A stretch of DNA of 37,185 nt. Source: Candidatus Giovannonibacteria bacterium RIFCSPLOWO2_12_FULL_43_11c. Its GTDB lineage: Bacteria; Patescibacteriota; Minisyncoccia; JACPKW01; UBA11713. Below are positions 24,641 to 32,784 of this stretch, piece after piece. The translations under genes and the position numbers were made by a program. The notes below the pieces were generated by a model. It was not told the origin of the DNA, did no database searches, and saw only the letters and a list, made by a program, of their open reading frames with translations. The stretch lies in contig MFIO01000034.1 in the NCBI GenBank assembly GCA_001780775.1, forward strand, positions 1 through 37,185, given 5' to 3'. Each line of letters opens with the position of its first letter. Positions within the stretch are counted from its first letter, which is position 1.

Positions 24641-24868
24641 ATGGCGCAAAGACCCGAGGTAATCATTATGAATAAAATTGTGGGCATGGCAGCAGGAAAC
24701 TTGAAAGCCGGCGAAGAGTTCAGAGCAGCCGTTTATGGTGCGGTAGATCGATTTAGAGACGAAATATACCATGAAGCCTGCAAGCGATTACGCATGCATT
24801 CCGCCGCGAAAAGGAGGAAACAAGCCAAACAGGGCCGGTTTCATTTCGATCCAATTCAAAGAATTTAA
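24641..24868 (+). CDS. Small basic soluble protein, unknown function
   Basis: The 75-residue product is preceded by AAAGGAGG with 8 nt spacing to the ATG. It is mostly helical with charged residues (AGEEFRAAVYGAVDRFRDEIY) and a basic C-terminal part (KRLRMHSAAKRRKQAKQ). No family recognised. It is the second gene of the two-gene unit starting at 24158 and is followed by a clear terminator 25 nt downstream. Confidence 0.6.
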   Translation: MAQRPEVIIMNKIVGMAAGNLKAGEEFRAAVYGAVDRFRDEIYHEACKRLRMHSAAKRRKQAKQGRFHFDPIQRI

Positions 24869-24893
24869 GTTCCTCCATCCGCGCCGGAACAAG

Positions 24894-24929
24894 AAAGTCC
24901 CCGTTGTCATTATGCAACGCGGGACTTTT
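24894..24929 (+). terminator. Intrinsic terminator of the 24158-24868 unit
   Basis: AAAGTCCCCGTTG pairs with CAACGCGGGACTTT, a 13-bp stem with one bulged base and a 6-nt loop, followed by TTTTC. It also lies just past the dnaX stop on the other strand, so it may act in both directions. Confidence 0.8.
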
Positions 24930-24933
24930 CAAT

Positions 24934-26052
24934 TTACTGCCCAACGATCTTCAAAATCGCGAGTTCGAGCGGGAGTTGCTGGAGATAGGCGATTTTCAAA
25001 AGGGGGTATGCATCGTTTAGATTATTCAAAACTGTCTCGAATTTCTTGATGTCATTTTCTTTCGTGAAGTTTTTCATCGCGGCTAATTCGGAATCGGAGA
25101 TGAAACTAGCAAGCTCTTTTTCATAATTCGGGTCAACTTTGAGATATAGCATAAATCGGAAATTTCGAATCAAAAGCTTTAAAAAAGATTTTTGGTCCAC
25201 GCCTTCCTCAGAGCTTTTATGAACTATTCCCAAAGCGGATTTGATATCACCCGCCAAAATCGCCTTCGTCATCCCCAAAAGCAAATCACGCGCCGGAACT
25301 CCAAAGAGTTTTCTAATTTGCTCGGGCTCGAGCTCGCCTGCGCTTGCGGCAAGCGCTTGGTCGAGCATGCTCTCCGCGTCCCTGAGCGATCCTGAAGACA
25401 AGACAGAAATTATATTCAGAATTTCCTCATCAACTTTGATTTTTTCTTTCTTAACTATCATATCGAGCGCTTTTTGGATGTCTTCCTCCCCTATTTTGCG
25501 AAATTCGAAGTGCTGAGTCCGGGAAATTATGGTATCTAAAACTTTTTCAAGTTCGGTCGTCGCGAGAATAAAAATTACATGCGCTGGCGGCTCTTCGAGC
25601 GTTTTTAGCAGAGCGTTAAATGCCTCCTTGGTCAGCATATGGACCTCGTCAATGATATAAACTTTATACTTCGCTTTAAATGGCAGAGAACGAATCCCAT
25701 CCCGTAAGGCGCGAATCTCATCTATCCCGCGGGAAGACGCCGCGTCTATCTCAACTAAATCAAGCCCGACACCGGATAAAAATTCCACGCAAATTTCGCA
25801 TTTGTTGCAAGGCAAACCGAAGTTCGACTTCGGAAAAGCTTCCGAAGTTGAACTTCGGTTTAAGCAATTCGTCGCGCGCGCGAAAATCCTCGCGACAGTT
25901 GTCTTTCCAGTGCCCGCGGGCCCGGAAAAAAGATAAGCGTGGGAAATCCTATTTTTTAATATAGAGGCACGGAGAACTTCGACAACCGATTTTTGCCCAA
26001 CGATCTCGCCGAAATCCTGCGGCCGGTATTTTCGATAAAGCACCTCGCTCAT
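24934..26052 (-). CDS. dnaX: DNA polymerase III subunit gamma (short DnaX)
   Basis: Clamp-loader ATPase. The 372-residue product has Walker A GPAGTGKTT (44-52), the four-cysteine zinc module (C63, C82, C85, C88), Walker B with VYIIDEVHML, and sensor 1 region LATTELEKVLDTIISR. It ends after the third clamp-loader domain (PLLKIAYLQQLPLELAIL), so there is no tau-type extension. The first and second zinc cysteines are separated by 18 residues, about ten more than in E. coli DnaX, and the extra sequence is encoded by a 48-nt palindrome. Its ATG overlaps the end of the GtrA gene (ATGA). Confidence 0.95.
   Translation of the reverse strand: MSEVLYRKYRPQDFGEIVGQKSVVEVLRASILKNRISHAYLFSGPAGTGKTTVARIFARATNCLNRSSTSEAFPKSNFGLPCNKCEICVEFLSGVGLDLVEIDAASSRGIDEIRALRDGIRSLPFKAKYKVYIIDEVHMLTKEAFNALLKTLEEPPAHVIFILATTELEKVLDTIISRTQHFEFRKIGEEDIQKALDMIVKKEKIKVDEEILNIISVLSSGSLRDAESMLDQALAASAGELEPEQIRKLFGVPARDLLLGMTKAILAGDIKSALGIVHKSSEEGVDQKSFLKLLIRNFRFMLYLKVDPNYEKELASFISDSELAAMKNFTKENDIKKFETVLNNLNDAYPLLKIAYLQQLPLELAILKIVGQ
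25814..25861. repeat. Nested palindrome inserted in frame within dnaX
   Basis: Two 21-nt arms (25814-25834 and 25841-25861) are complementary at 20 of 21 positions around a 6-nt loop; the mismatch is a possible G-U pair. Each arm holds its own palindrome (CCGAAGTTCGACTTCGG and CCGAAGTTGAACTTCGG). The element is 16 codons long and keeps the frame open, encoding part of the loop between zinc-module cysteines C63 and C82. It has the look of Rickettsia-type palindromic elements that insert inside genes. Confidence 0.85.
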
Positions 26053-26651
26053 TTTTTCCGTGCGAAAACTATAAATCTATACCCAATGAAATTCCAAATA
26101 AGCGCCACGGCGCTCGCGACAACTTTCGCGATATTCAGCCATTCCTTGGGATCAAATGCGCCAGGGCTTGAAATATAAGTTGTGAAAACGACAATTACGC
26201 CGCTATTGATGAGAAGGCCTAGAATAGTAACGGTCAAGAATTTCGGAAAGTCATGAAAAAGCGGTTGCCCGGCAGATGCAGAAGGAAAGACCCATAATTT
26301 ATTCCACAAATAACCGTTAAAAACCGCGACTACGAATCCAGGGATATTAATGAGCCCGACCGTTGCCCCCGCCGTAATTTCCGTAATTGAGCTTACAAAA
26401 TTCAATACCGCGAAATCTATCGCGGCGCTCAAAAATCCGACAACCGCGAATTTTCCGAATTGTTTAAAAAAGGAGAAAAAGCGCGAGAGAAAATATCCGA
26501 GCCACACGCCCCCACCCCATAAAATCGGGATTCCAGCAAGAACAATTAAATTCTTATTTGAAAAATTAACCGATAAATAAAAAAGTATTATTAAAACAAA
26601 AACACCAGTTAAAAATCCGATAAGTACGCCAATCAAGATATCCTTCTTCAT
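26049..26651 (-). CDS. GtrA-like membrane protein with extra N-terminal helices
   Basis: GtrA proteins are small four-helix membrane proteins thought to move lipid-linked sugars. The 200-residue product has two N-terminal membrane helices (about 5-28, 34-54) and then a GtrA domain (about 65-198): FGKFAVVGFLSAAIDFAVLN, FVVAVFNGYLWNKLWVF, FLTVTILGLLINSGV and IWNFIGYRFIVFARKK. It is divergent from a GT39-like gene, fitting a role in surface glycosylation. It overlaps dnaX by 4 nt. A TGTTATTAT box ends 7 nt before the ATG. Confidence 0.88.
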   Translation of the reverse strand: MKKDILIGVLIGFLTGVFVLIILFYLSVNFSNKNLIVLAGIPILWGGGVWLGYFLSRFFSFFKQFGKFAVVGFLSAAIDFAVLNFVSSITEITAGATVGLINIPGFVVAVFNGYLWNKLWVFPSASAGQPLFHDFPKFLTVTILGLLINSGVIVVFTTYISSPGAFDPKEWLNIAKVVASAVALIWNFIGYRFIVFARKK

Positions 26652-26657
26652 AACCCA

Positions 26658-26673
26658 TATAATAACATATAAT
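26658..26673 (+). promoter_or_regulatory. Tandem -10 boxes before the GT39-like gene
   Basis: Two TATAAT hexamers (26658-26663 and 26668-26673) precede the ATG at 26680; the second ends 6 nt before it. No SD is present, so the message is likely leaderless or nearly so. On the other strand the same stretch supplies TATTAT for gtrA. Confidence 0.55.
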
Positions 26674-26679
26674 TAAATT

Positions 26680-28314
26680 ATGTCAGGAAAAACTTTGTTG
26701 GCTCTTTTGGGAATTCTTATTCTTGCGACTTTTTTGCGTTTTTGGGATCTCGGGTCAACTCCTCCCGGCCTTTATCCGGATGAGGCTATGAATGGAAATA
26801 ATGCGACTGAAGCCATAGATAATAGTAATTTCGAAGTATTCTATAGAGACAATAACGGGCGCGAGGGGCTTTTCATAAACATTCAGGCGCTCTCGATATC
26901 AATTTTCGGAAATAAACCATGGGCACTTCGGGGAGTATCCGGAATCTTTGGTGTTCTTACCGTTCTCGGCATCTTTCTTCTCGCGCGGGAAATGTTCCGC
27001 TCGCACAAAAATCGCGATCGACTTGCTCTCCTCTCCGCCTTTTTTCTCGCAACGAGTTTCTGGCATATTAATTTCTCGCGGATCGGTTTTCGCGCCATCA
27101 CAGCTCCATTTTTCCTAGTCTGGGGCTTATATTTTTTCTTTAAATTTTATAATGACACCGGAACCGCGCAGGCCCAAATAATATCTGCTGCCATCGGAGG
27201 ACTTCTTTTTGGGCTTGGCTTCCATAGTTATATCGCCTACCGCGCGGCGCCGGCACTCCTCGTTCCACTCACAATCTTCGGCTGGAATAAATCACGCAGA
27301 GATACTTGTTTCCCCTGCCTTGTTTTAATTTTTATACTTTTTATCGCCATAGCATTCATACCTCTCGGGCTATATTTCCTCGATCATCCGGCGGATTTTT
27401 TCGGGCGCACGAGCCAAATCTCTATTTTCTCCGAGCCCTCGCCGGTTAAAGCTTTTATCGTAAACGCGGCGAAAACAATCGGTATGTTTTGGGTATACGG
27501 AGACCCCAACTGGCGGCACAATTTTTCAGGCGCGCCGGAACTTTCTGTAATTGTCGGGATATTTTTCCTTATCGCAATAATTATTTCGATAAAAAATATT
27601 TTCAGAAAAACTTCCGAGCCTCTTGAAAGGTTCAATTCCGTATTCCTTCTTTTTTGGATAGTGCTTATGTTGCTTCCGGTAATGATATCTTCCGAGGGCC
27701 TTCCGCACGCTCTCCGGAGCATCATCGCGATCCCTCCGGTTATGATTTTATCCGCGTTTGGACTCGAAAAAACCCTAGAATATTCAAAGAAATGGCTTAA
27801 GCAAAACAAAGAACAGTATCCAGCATATTCGGGCCAGCTATCAAGAATCGGACGAGAATTTTCCTTGCTCCTAACTGTAATGATTATCGCAATCGCGGCC
27901 AACGCATACGACATCTATTTCAACCGGTGGGCGCCACATCCCGAGGTCTATGCCGCCTTTAATACGCGCGATTGGAATATAGTAGAATATTTAAATACCC
28001 TCCCCGATGAAGTTGGAAAATATGTCATAATCAGGGATGAAAGATTGAACAGCCGGACAGTGACAATATCAAGCCAATCGGTATTGTTCGGGACGAATAC
28101 TTTCCTTGCGGAAGTCCGCCTGCGCAAAAATTTTCATTATATTTCCGAGGAGAATTTGAATGCTGAATTTAAAAAGAAGCTTCCTGAAAACGCAGTGATT
28201 GTTTTCTTAAATAAAGACGATATAAGTTTTGCCGCTTCTCTTGTTAAAAAATATTCAAGAATCAGGCTTATGGTCCATGGAGATTTTATCGCGCTAATTA
28301 TTTTTCCTCTTTAA
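26680..28314 (+). CDS. GT39/PMT-like membrane glycosyltransferase
   Basis: The 544-residue protein has an N-terminal membrane helix followed by a loop with the acidic motif PGLYPDEAMNGN, typical of the GT-C fold (ArnT/PMT-like dolichyl- or undecaprenyl-phosphate sugar transferases). About eleven membrane helices follow, then a soluble C-terminal domain from about residue 430. The first extracytoplasmic loop with FLRFWDLGSTPPGLYPDE is the family hallmark. It probably transfers a lipid-linked sugar to proteins or lipids on the outer face. Next to GtrA (lipid-sugar flipping) and a second GT-C protein. Confidence 0.85.
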   Translation: MSGKTLLALLGILILATFLRFWDLGSTPPGLYPDEAMNGNNATEAIDNSNFEVFYRDNNGREGLFINIQALSISIFGNKPWALRGVSGIFGVLTVLGIFLLAREMFRSHKNRDRLALLSAFFLATSFWHINFSRIGFRAITAPFFLVWGLYFFFKFYNDTGTAQAQIISAAIGGLLFGLGFHSYIAYRAAPALLVPLTIFGWNKSRRDTCFPCLVLIFILFIAIAFIPLGLYFLDHPADFFGRTSQISIFSEPSPVKAFIVNAAKTIGMFWVYGDPNWRHNFSGAPELSVIVGIFFLIAIIISIKNIFRKTSEPLERFNSVFLLFWIVLMLLPVMISSEGLPHALRSIIAIPPVMILSAFGLEKTLEYSKKWLKQNKEQYPAYSGQLSRIGREFSLLLTVMIIAIAANAYDIYFNRWAPHPEVYAAFNTRDWNIVEYLNTLPDEVGKYVIIRDERLNSRTVTISSQSVLFGTNTFLAEVRLRKNFHYISEENLNAEFKKKLPENAVIVFLNKDDISFAASLVKKYSRIRLMVHGDFIALIIFPL

Positions 28315-28428
28315 TTTCCAGATGAAAAATACTGCTATAATAAAAATGACTGCGATAAATTCCGGCGGAAACGCAATTCGCAGCATCGTAAAAATAATCC
28401 CGATGGATTGTTCAATAAAGTCACCCAT
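28294..28428 (-). CDS. Possible small membrane protein (44 residues)
   Basis: An ATG at 28428 opens a 44-codon frame on the minus strand ending in TAG. The product has a short amphipathic N-terminus (MGDFIEQSIGIIF) and a strong membrane helix (EFIAVIFIIAVFFIWKLK) with a basic end. It fills the gap between the two GT-C genes and overlaps the end of the first by 21 nt. There is no SD. Composition fits a real single-pass protein, but the length makes chance possible. Confidence 0.4.
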   Translation of the reverse strand: MGDFIEQSIGIIFTMLRIAFPPEFIAVIFIIAVFFIWKLKRKNN

Positions 28429-28450
28429 GCAATAAAGTATATTCTATCCA

Positions 28451-30274
28451 ATGAAAAAACACACAAACATTCTCGCCTTCATAATGCTTGGGATAATGTT
28501 TTTGATTTTGATTATGTCCTCCCTGAACGACTCGGCCACTTTCGACGAAATAGCGCACATTGGCGCCGGATACACGTATTTAAGATATAAAGATTCGCGC
28601 TTAAATCCTGAGCATCCCCCTCTTATGAAAGATTTGGCAGCCCTACCTTTAGTGTTCTTAAATCTCAATTTTGACATCACCCAGCCGTTTTGGAACTCGG
28701 AAAATGTAAACGACCGGCAATGGACAGCGGGCAACCTGCTTTTATACGGTTCCGGCAACGACCCGGATAAAATCGTATTTTGGGCGCGCTTGCCAATAAT
28801 ACTTCTTGCAATTCTTTTCGGCTGGCTCCTATACCGTTGGGCGAGATCGCTTTACGGAGAGAAGGTCGGGTTGATAGTCCTTTTTCTATACGCATTCTCT
28901 CCGACCTTTCTTGCCCATTCGAGATATGTGACAACAGATGTCGCGGCGGCCTTCGGATTTTTCATCGGCCTTGCAAGTTTTTTGCGATTTCTCGAGCGTA
29001 CAGACGCCAAGCGCACCGCTGTCGCTGGTATTTGCTTAGGAGTAGCGCTTCTTTTAAAATTCTCGCTCTTTCTCCTGCTTCCGATATACGCTGGCCTCGC
29101 TCTTCTTTGGATATTTTTTGAAGCGAGAGAAAATTCTTACAATTTTAAATTCGCCTGGCCGCTTATTGGAAAAATAGTTCTGATTGGGATCATAGCTCTC
29201 CTGATAATTTGGGCGGTTTATATTTACCACGTTTGGAATTATCCACAAGCAGAACAGCTTCGCGACGAAACTTGGGTAATGAGCACTTTCGGAAAGCGCT
29301 ATTTAGTCAATATCGACACGCGACTCATTGAAAATAAATACCTTCGCCCAATCGGACAATATTTTTTAGGACTTTTAATGGTTATCCAGCGCGCGGATGG
29401 AGGCAACACGACTTATTTCATGGGAGAAGTTTCTGCTTCCGGTTGGCGGGAATATTTCCCAGTAGCTTACGTGCTTAAAGAAACTATTGCTTTTCACATC
29501 CTCTCAATCTTCGCCCTTTTTCTGGCCCTCCGCCGGGTAATTCGGGCGAAAGGAAAAAATCTTTCTTCTTTTTTTGACTGGATGCGAGACAATTTTGTCC
29601 TTACCTCGTGCATAGCATTCATCTTGGTTTATTGGATATATTCGCTTACTAGCATTCTTAACATTGGAATTCGGCACGTCCTACCGACTTTCCCATTTAT
29701 TTATCTTCTGGTAGCGCGGGAGCTTACAGCCTGGATTTATCGGCCGGATTCGGATTCCCCTCAAGATCTGAAAGATTGGCTACGCGTTATATACAAAAAA
29801 ATATTTGAACCAATACCAAAAATAATATTTCTTGCGCTTATGTTCCTCTGGATTTTCGGCTCTGTGATTTTGGTATACCCTTATTATCTTTCGTATTACA
29901 ACGAATTCATTGGAATTGATAATGGATATAAATATATAGGCGATTCCAATTATGATTGGGGGCAGGATTTAAAGCGGCTCCGCGATTTAGTTCAAAATAA
30001 TCCTGATTTCGCGGGAAAAAAAATATATTTGAATTATTTCGGCGGAGGTTCGCCCCAATATTATCTCGGCAGGCAATATGAAGACTGGTGGTCGGCTAAA
30101 GGCGCACCACCATCCGGTTCATATTTTGCAGTTTCCTCAACGCTTCTTGCCGGCGCGCAAGGGAAACCAATTAAAGGAATCGCCATAAAGCCCGAAGACT
30201 CGTATAGCTGGCTTTCCGGCGAAGTTCCTGTAGCCCGCGCCGGAAAATCGATATTGATATATAAGATACATTAG
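28451..30274 (+). CDS. GT-C membrane glycosyltransferase-like protein
   Basis: The 607-residue protein has an N-terminal membrane helix, then the GT-C acidic loop DSATFDEIAHIGAGYTYL with LNPEHPPLMKDLAALP, a pattern common in GT39-family proteins of CPR bacteria and Archaea. About ten membrane helices follow, then a soluble C-terminal domain (from about 470) with the segment YIGDSNYDWGQDLKRL. It likely uses a polyprenyl-phosphate sugar donor. A TATATT box (28438-28443) ends 7 nt before the ATG with no SD. Neighbours are a related protein and GtrA. Confidence 0.85.
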   Translation: MKKHTNILAFIMLGIMFLILIMSSLNDSATFDEIAHIGAGYTYLRYKDSRLNPEHPPLMKDLAALPLVFLNLNFDITQPFWNSENVNDRQWTAGNLLLYGSGNDPDKIVFWARLPIILLAILFGWLLYRWARSLYGEKVGLIVLFLYAFSPTFLAHSRYVTTDVAAAFGFFIGLASFLRFLERTDAKRTAVAGICLGVALLLKFSLFLLLPIYAGLALLWIFFEARENSYNFKFAWPLIGKIVLIGIIALLIIWAVYIYHVWNYPQAEQLRDETWVMSTFGKRYLVNIDTRLIENKYLRPIGQYFLGLLMVIQRADGGNTTYFMGEVSASGWREYFPVAYVLKETIAFHILSIFALFLALRRVIRAKGKNLSSFFDWMRDNFVLTSCIAFILVYWIYSLTSILNIGIRHVLPTFPFIYLLVARELTAWIYRPDSDSPQDLKDWLRVIYKKIFEPIPKIIFLALMFLWIFGSVILVYPYYLSYYNEFIGIDNGYKYIGDSNYDWGQDLKRLRDLVQNNPDFAGKKIYLNYFGGGSPQYYLGRQYEDWWSAKGAPPSGSYFAVSSTLLAGAQGKPIKGIAIKPEDSYSWLSGEVPVARAGKSILIYKIH

Positions 30275-30275
30275 A

Positions 30276-31079
30276 TTATTTAAATTTATAGAAAACTTTG
30301 TCCGGGAAGCGGAGATCAATATATTCGAGCGTATCGGCTTTGGCTTTTATCTTACCGGACTTAAGCGCTAGCGTGAGATTTTCTAAAGCTCTTTCGACAT
30401 CGGTTTCCGCATCGATTATGAAATAGATTCCGCTTTTAGGATATAGATAGTAGGTCTCCCCGCTTTTCTTGATATATATGCTCTCTATATCGCCTTGAAT
30501 GATTTTTGGGGCGTCTTCGGTCATTTGGAGTATCCTGTTGAATTTCTCCGGCGGTAAAATATTTTTTCCCAGGAAATCTTCTTCTCTCGCGTCCATTATT
30601 TTCAATATGGAGCTCCCGAAAAAAATCACCGACCGCTCAAATGCCAAACCTTCTTTATCCAAAAGCAGGCAATTATTTCCGTTTTCCCTGCACCAAACCG
30701 CCCAAGTTTTTCTCTCCGTAATAGATATATCGATAGTTGATGGGAACTTCTTGGCAACGGCGAAATCGCGAAACCCATATTTTCCCGACAAAAATTCTTC
30801 GATGTTTTTTTTAGGCAAAAATAGTATATGGTTCTTGGGAACAATAAGCCATTTTCTTCCGCCAAGAATTTCGAATAATTCCGTATGCAATTCTTTTGCG
30901 TTATTTTTATCGAGCCCGGAGATGATTATATTTGAGACGCGCAGAGCGGGAATATAAAACAGAAAAGTCGCAATGGCAGAAACTATCCCTAAAACACAAA
31001 TCCCAAAAAGGATTTTTGTAAAAATGTCTTTTTTCCTCCTCCTATGAGACGTTTTTAGAAGATCTTGGCGTAATGACAT
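30276..31079 (-). CDS. ftsQ: FtsQ/DivIB-like cell division protein
   Basis: The 267-residue protein has a basic cytoplasmic N-terminus (HRRRKK), one membrane helix (about 22-43), and a POTRA-like domain directly after it (LRVSNIIISGLDKNNAKEL... KKFPSTIDISITERKTWAVW), then the FtsQ beta domain with a long C-terminal segment. This is the layout of FtsQ. The usual cluster partners (ftsA, ftsZ, mur genes) are not in the window; it sits downstream of serS and overlaps it by 38 nt, which is unusual. Its role would be divisome assembly. Confidence 0.8.
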   Translation of the reverse strand: MSLRQDLLKTSHRRRKKDIFTKILFGICVLGIVSAIATFLFYIPALRVSNIIISGLDKNNAKELHTELFEILGGRKWLIVPKNHILFLPKKNIEEFLSGKYGFRDFAVAKKFPSTIDISITERKTWAVWCRENGNNCLLLDKEGLAFERSVIFFGSSILKIMDAREEDFLGKNILPPEKFNRILQMTEDAPKIIQGDIESIYIKKSGETYYLYPKSGIYFIIDAETDVERALENLTLALKSGKIKAKADTLEYIDLRFPDKVFYKFK

Positions 31080-32304
31080 CTTTCCCGATATATTTTCTCA
31101 AGACTTCCGGTATCTCAACTGATCCGTTTTCTTTTTGATGGTTTTCCAAAATTGATTGCAAAATCCTCGGAGTCGCGATCGCGGTGTTATTCAATGAGTG
31201 CGCAAAACGGATTTTCCCGTCGTGCGACTTATAGCGTATTTTGAGGCGCCTTGTTTGAAAATCGTGGACAATCGAGGAAGAATGCGATTCGCGATATCGC
31301 TTCTCTGAAGGTATCCAGGCCTCGATATCGTACATTTTGACAAATCCGAAAGGCAGATCTCCAACGCAATTTATCACGACGCGGCATGGGAGTCCTAATG
31401 CCACGAGCATCTCTTCGGAATACCTAGTAACCTCCTCGTGCCACTTGACCGATTCCTGATGCTCTGCTTTGCATAAAATAATCAGCTCCACTTTCATGAA
31501 TTCGTGAACGCGATAAATTCCTTTTTCATCCTTGCCGTATGATCCGGCTTCGCGGCGGTAGCACGGAGAAAACGCGACATATTTTTTTGGCAATTCCTCT
31601 TCCTGCAAAATTTCATTTTCATGGTATCCCATCATCGGGATTTCCGCGGAGGGCACTAAAAATAAATTATCATCCGTCGCGTATAAATCTTCTCTAAACA
31701 AAGGCAATTTGCCAGTCTCGACAAAAATATTTTCTTTAACAAGTGAGGGCGCGATAAACGGCGTAAATCCTTTTTTGATTAAGTAGTCGAACGCGAATTG
31801 CCACAACGCCATGGAAAGGAGCGCTCCTTCGTTTTTGAGAAAATATCCCCTAAATCCGGATATCTTCGTCCCCCGCTCGAGATCGACCAAATCCAATTCC
31901 CGCAATAAAGTATGGTGGTCGCGGATTTTGAAGTTAAAATTTTTCGTCTCGCCGACTCTTCTAATCTCAACGTTGTCTTCGTCGGATTTCCCTTCCGGAA
32001 CCACTGGATCCGGAATATTTGGGACAAGCAACATTAAACGCCGGAATTCCACATCAATCTTAGTAAATTCGGCTTCTTTTTTCTGCAAGCTATCTTTTAA
32101 TTGTTTTAAATCTTCAAGCTTTTCTTTTGAAAAATTTTCAGATGCCTTATTCTGCTCCTCGCGAAGAGATTCCACCTCTTTAATCAAGCCACGCCTAACC
32201 TCGTCAATTTTCAAAAGTCTTTCTAGGTCGAAATTGTAATGCCTTTTCGAAATTGCCTGTTTAAGCAGGTCTGGGTTTTCTCGAATAAACTTTATATCCA
32301 GCAT
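31042..32304 (-). CDS. serS: Seryl-tRNA synthetase
   Basis: Class II synthetase for tRNA-Ser. The 420-residue product has the N-terminal antiparallel coiled coil that holds the tRNA (about 30-100), then motif 2 FSPCYRREAGSYGKDEKG with VHEFMKVE, and motif 3 LNNTAIATPRILQSILENHQ. Ser and ATP-binding segments (VPSAEIPMMGYHENEI) are present. Length is normal. TATTCT ends 7 nt before the ATG and there is no SD, so a leaderless start is likely. The terminator of the upstream sigma operon lies just before this promoter. Confidence 0.97.
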   Translation of the reverse strand: MLDIKFIRENPDLLKQAISKRHYNFDLERLLKIDEVRRGLIKEVESLREEQNKASENFSKEKLEDLKQLKDSLQKKEAEFTKIDVEFRRLMLLVPNIPDPVVPEGKSDEDNVEIRRVGETKNFNFKIRDHHTLLRELDLVDLERGTKISGFRGYFLKNEGALLSMALWQFAFDYLIKKGFTPFIAPSLVKENIFVETGKLPLFREDLYATDDNLFLVPSAEIPMMGYHENEILQEEELPKKYVAFSPCYRREAGSYGKDEKGIYRVHEFMKVELIILCKAEHQESVKWHEEVTRYSEEMLVALGLPCRVVINCVGDLPFGFVKMYDIEAWIPSEKRYRESHSSSIVHDFQTRRLKIRYKSHDGKIRFAHSLNNTAIATPRILQSILENHQKENGSVEIPEVLRKYIGKDVITPRSSKNVS

Positions 32305-32317
32305 GACTTTAAGAATA

Positions 32318-32353
32318 AATCAAAAAAGCCTTTTTGAAAAGGCCTTTTTGATT
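32318..32353 (-). terminator. Terminator of the sigma-factor operon
   Basis: Inverted repeat AATCAAAAAGGCCTTTT / AAAAGGCTTTTTTGATT around a 1-2 nt centre, with T-rich arms on both strands. It follows the gene at 32367-32774 and overlaps the -35 region that would serve serS. Confidence 0.65.
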
Positions 32354-32366
32354 CGATTGAAACTAA

Positions 32367-32774
32367 TTATCTTATATTCTTTTGGGAGAACGCCATTCCA
32401 GTTGAACGCGTCCAGTAGCCGATGGACTCTCGGACAAGCTTTCTACCGAAATATAGTGCCAAGAGCGTCGCGGAAGCGGAGATCGCAAATAGATCCCATT
32501 CCGTTTTTTCGACCGCGACAAAGAGATAATTAATGAGTCCCGAGAAATCATATGATAAGATTCTGGCTGAGAGATTCCCGATTATAACCGCGACATTCTG
32601 CGCGGCTATCGCGTAATAAAGCACGAGTCCGGAAACCGCAACCACGAATGACGCGGGAATAAAAACTTTCCTTAAAAACCATATGAAGTGCACACGCCTT
32701 AAAACACGACTCTTAAAGGCGCCTAATTCCAGATCGCTCCAATTTATTTTATTTGTATTTTCCATATTTTGCAT
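32367..32774 (-). CDS. Membrane protein co-transcribed with ECF sigma factor; possible regulator
   Basis: The 135-residue protein has a cytoplasmic N-terminus with NKINWSDLELGAFKSRVLRR and FIWFLRKVF, then about three membrane segments (about 42-60, 75-90, 97-115) and a basic C-terminus. A start at the ATG at 32765 is also possible. I recognise no known anti-sigma domain, but its position 10 nt after the sigma gene on the same strand is the classic place for an anti-sigma or sensor. Function is inferred from position only. Confidence 0.65.
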   Translation of the reverse strand: MQNMENTNKINWSDLELGAFKSRVLRRVHFIWFLRKVFIPASFVVAVSGLVLYYAIAAQNVAVIIGNLSARILSYDFSGLINYLFVAVEKTEWDLFAISASATLLALYFGRKLVRESIGYWTRSTGMAFSQKNIR

Positions 32775-32784
32775 ACAATTTTAT

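Noticed and set aside
27384-27914. Minus-strand frame of 176 codons
   Set aside because: Fully inside the GT39-like gene; its length follows from the base composition of membrane-protein codons on the opposite strand.
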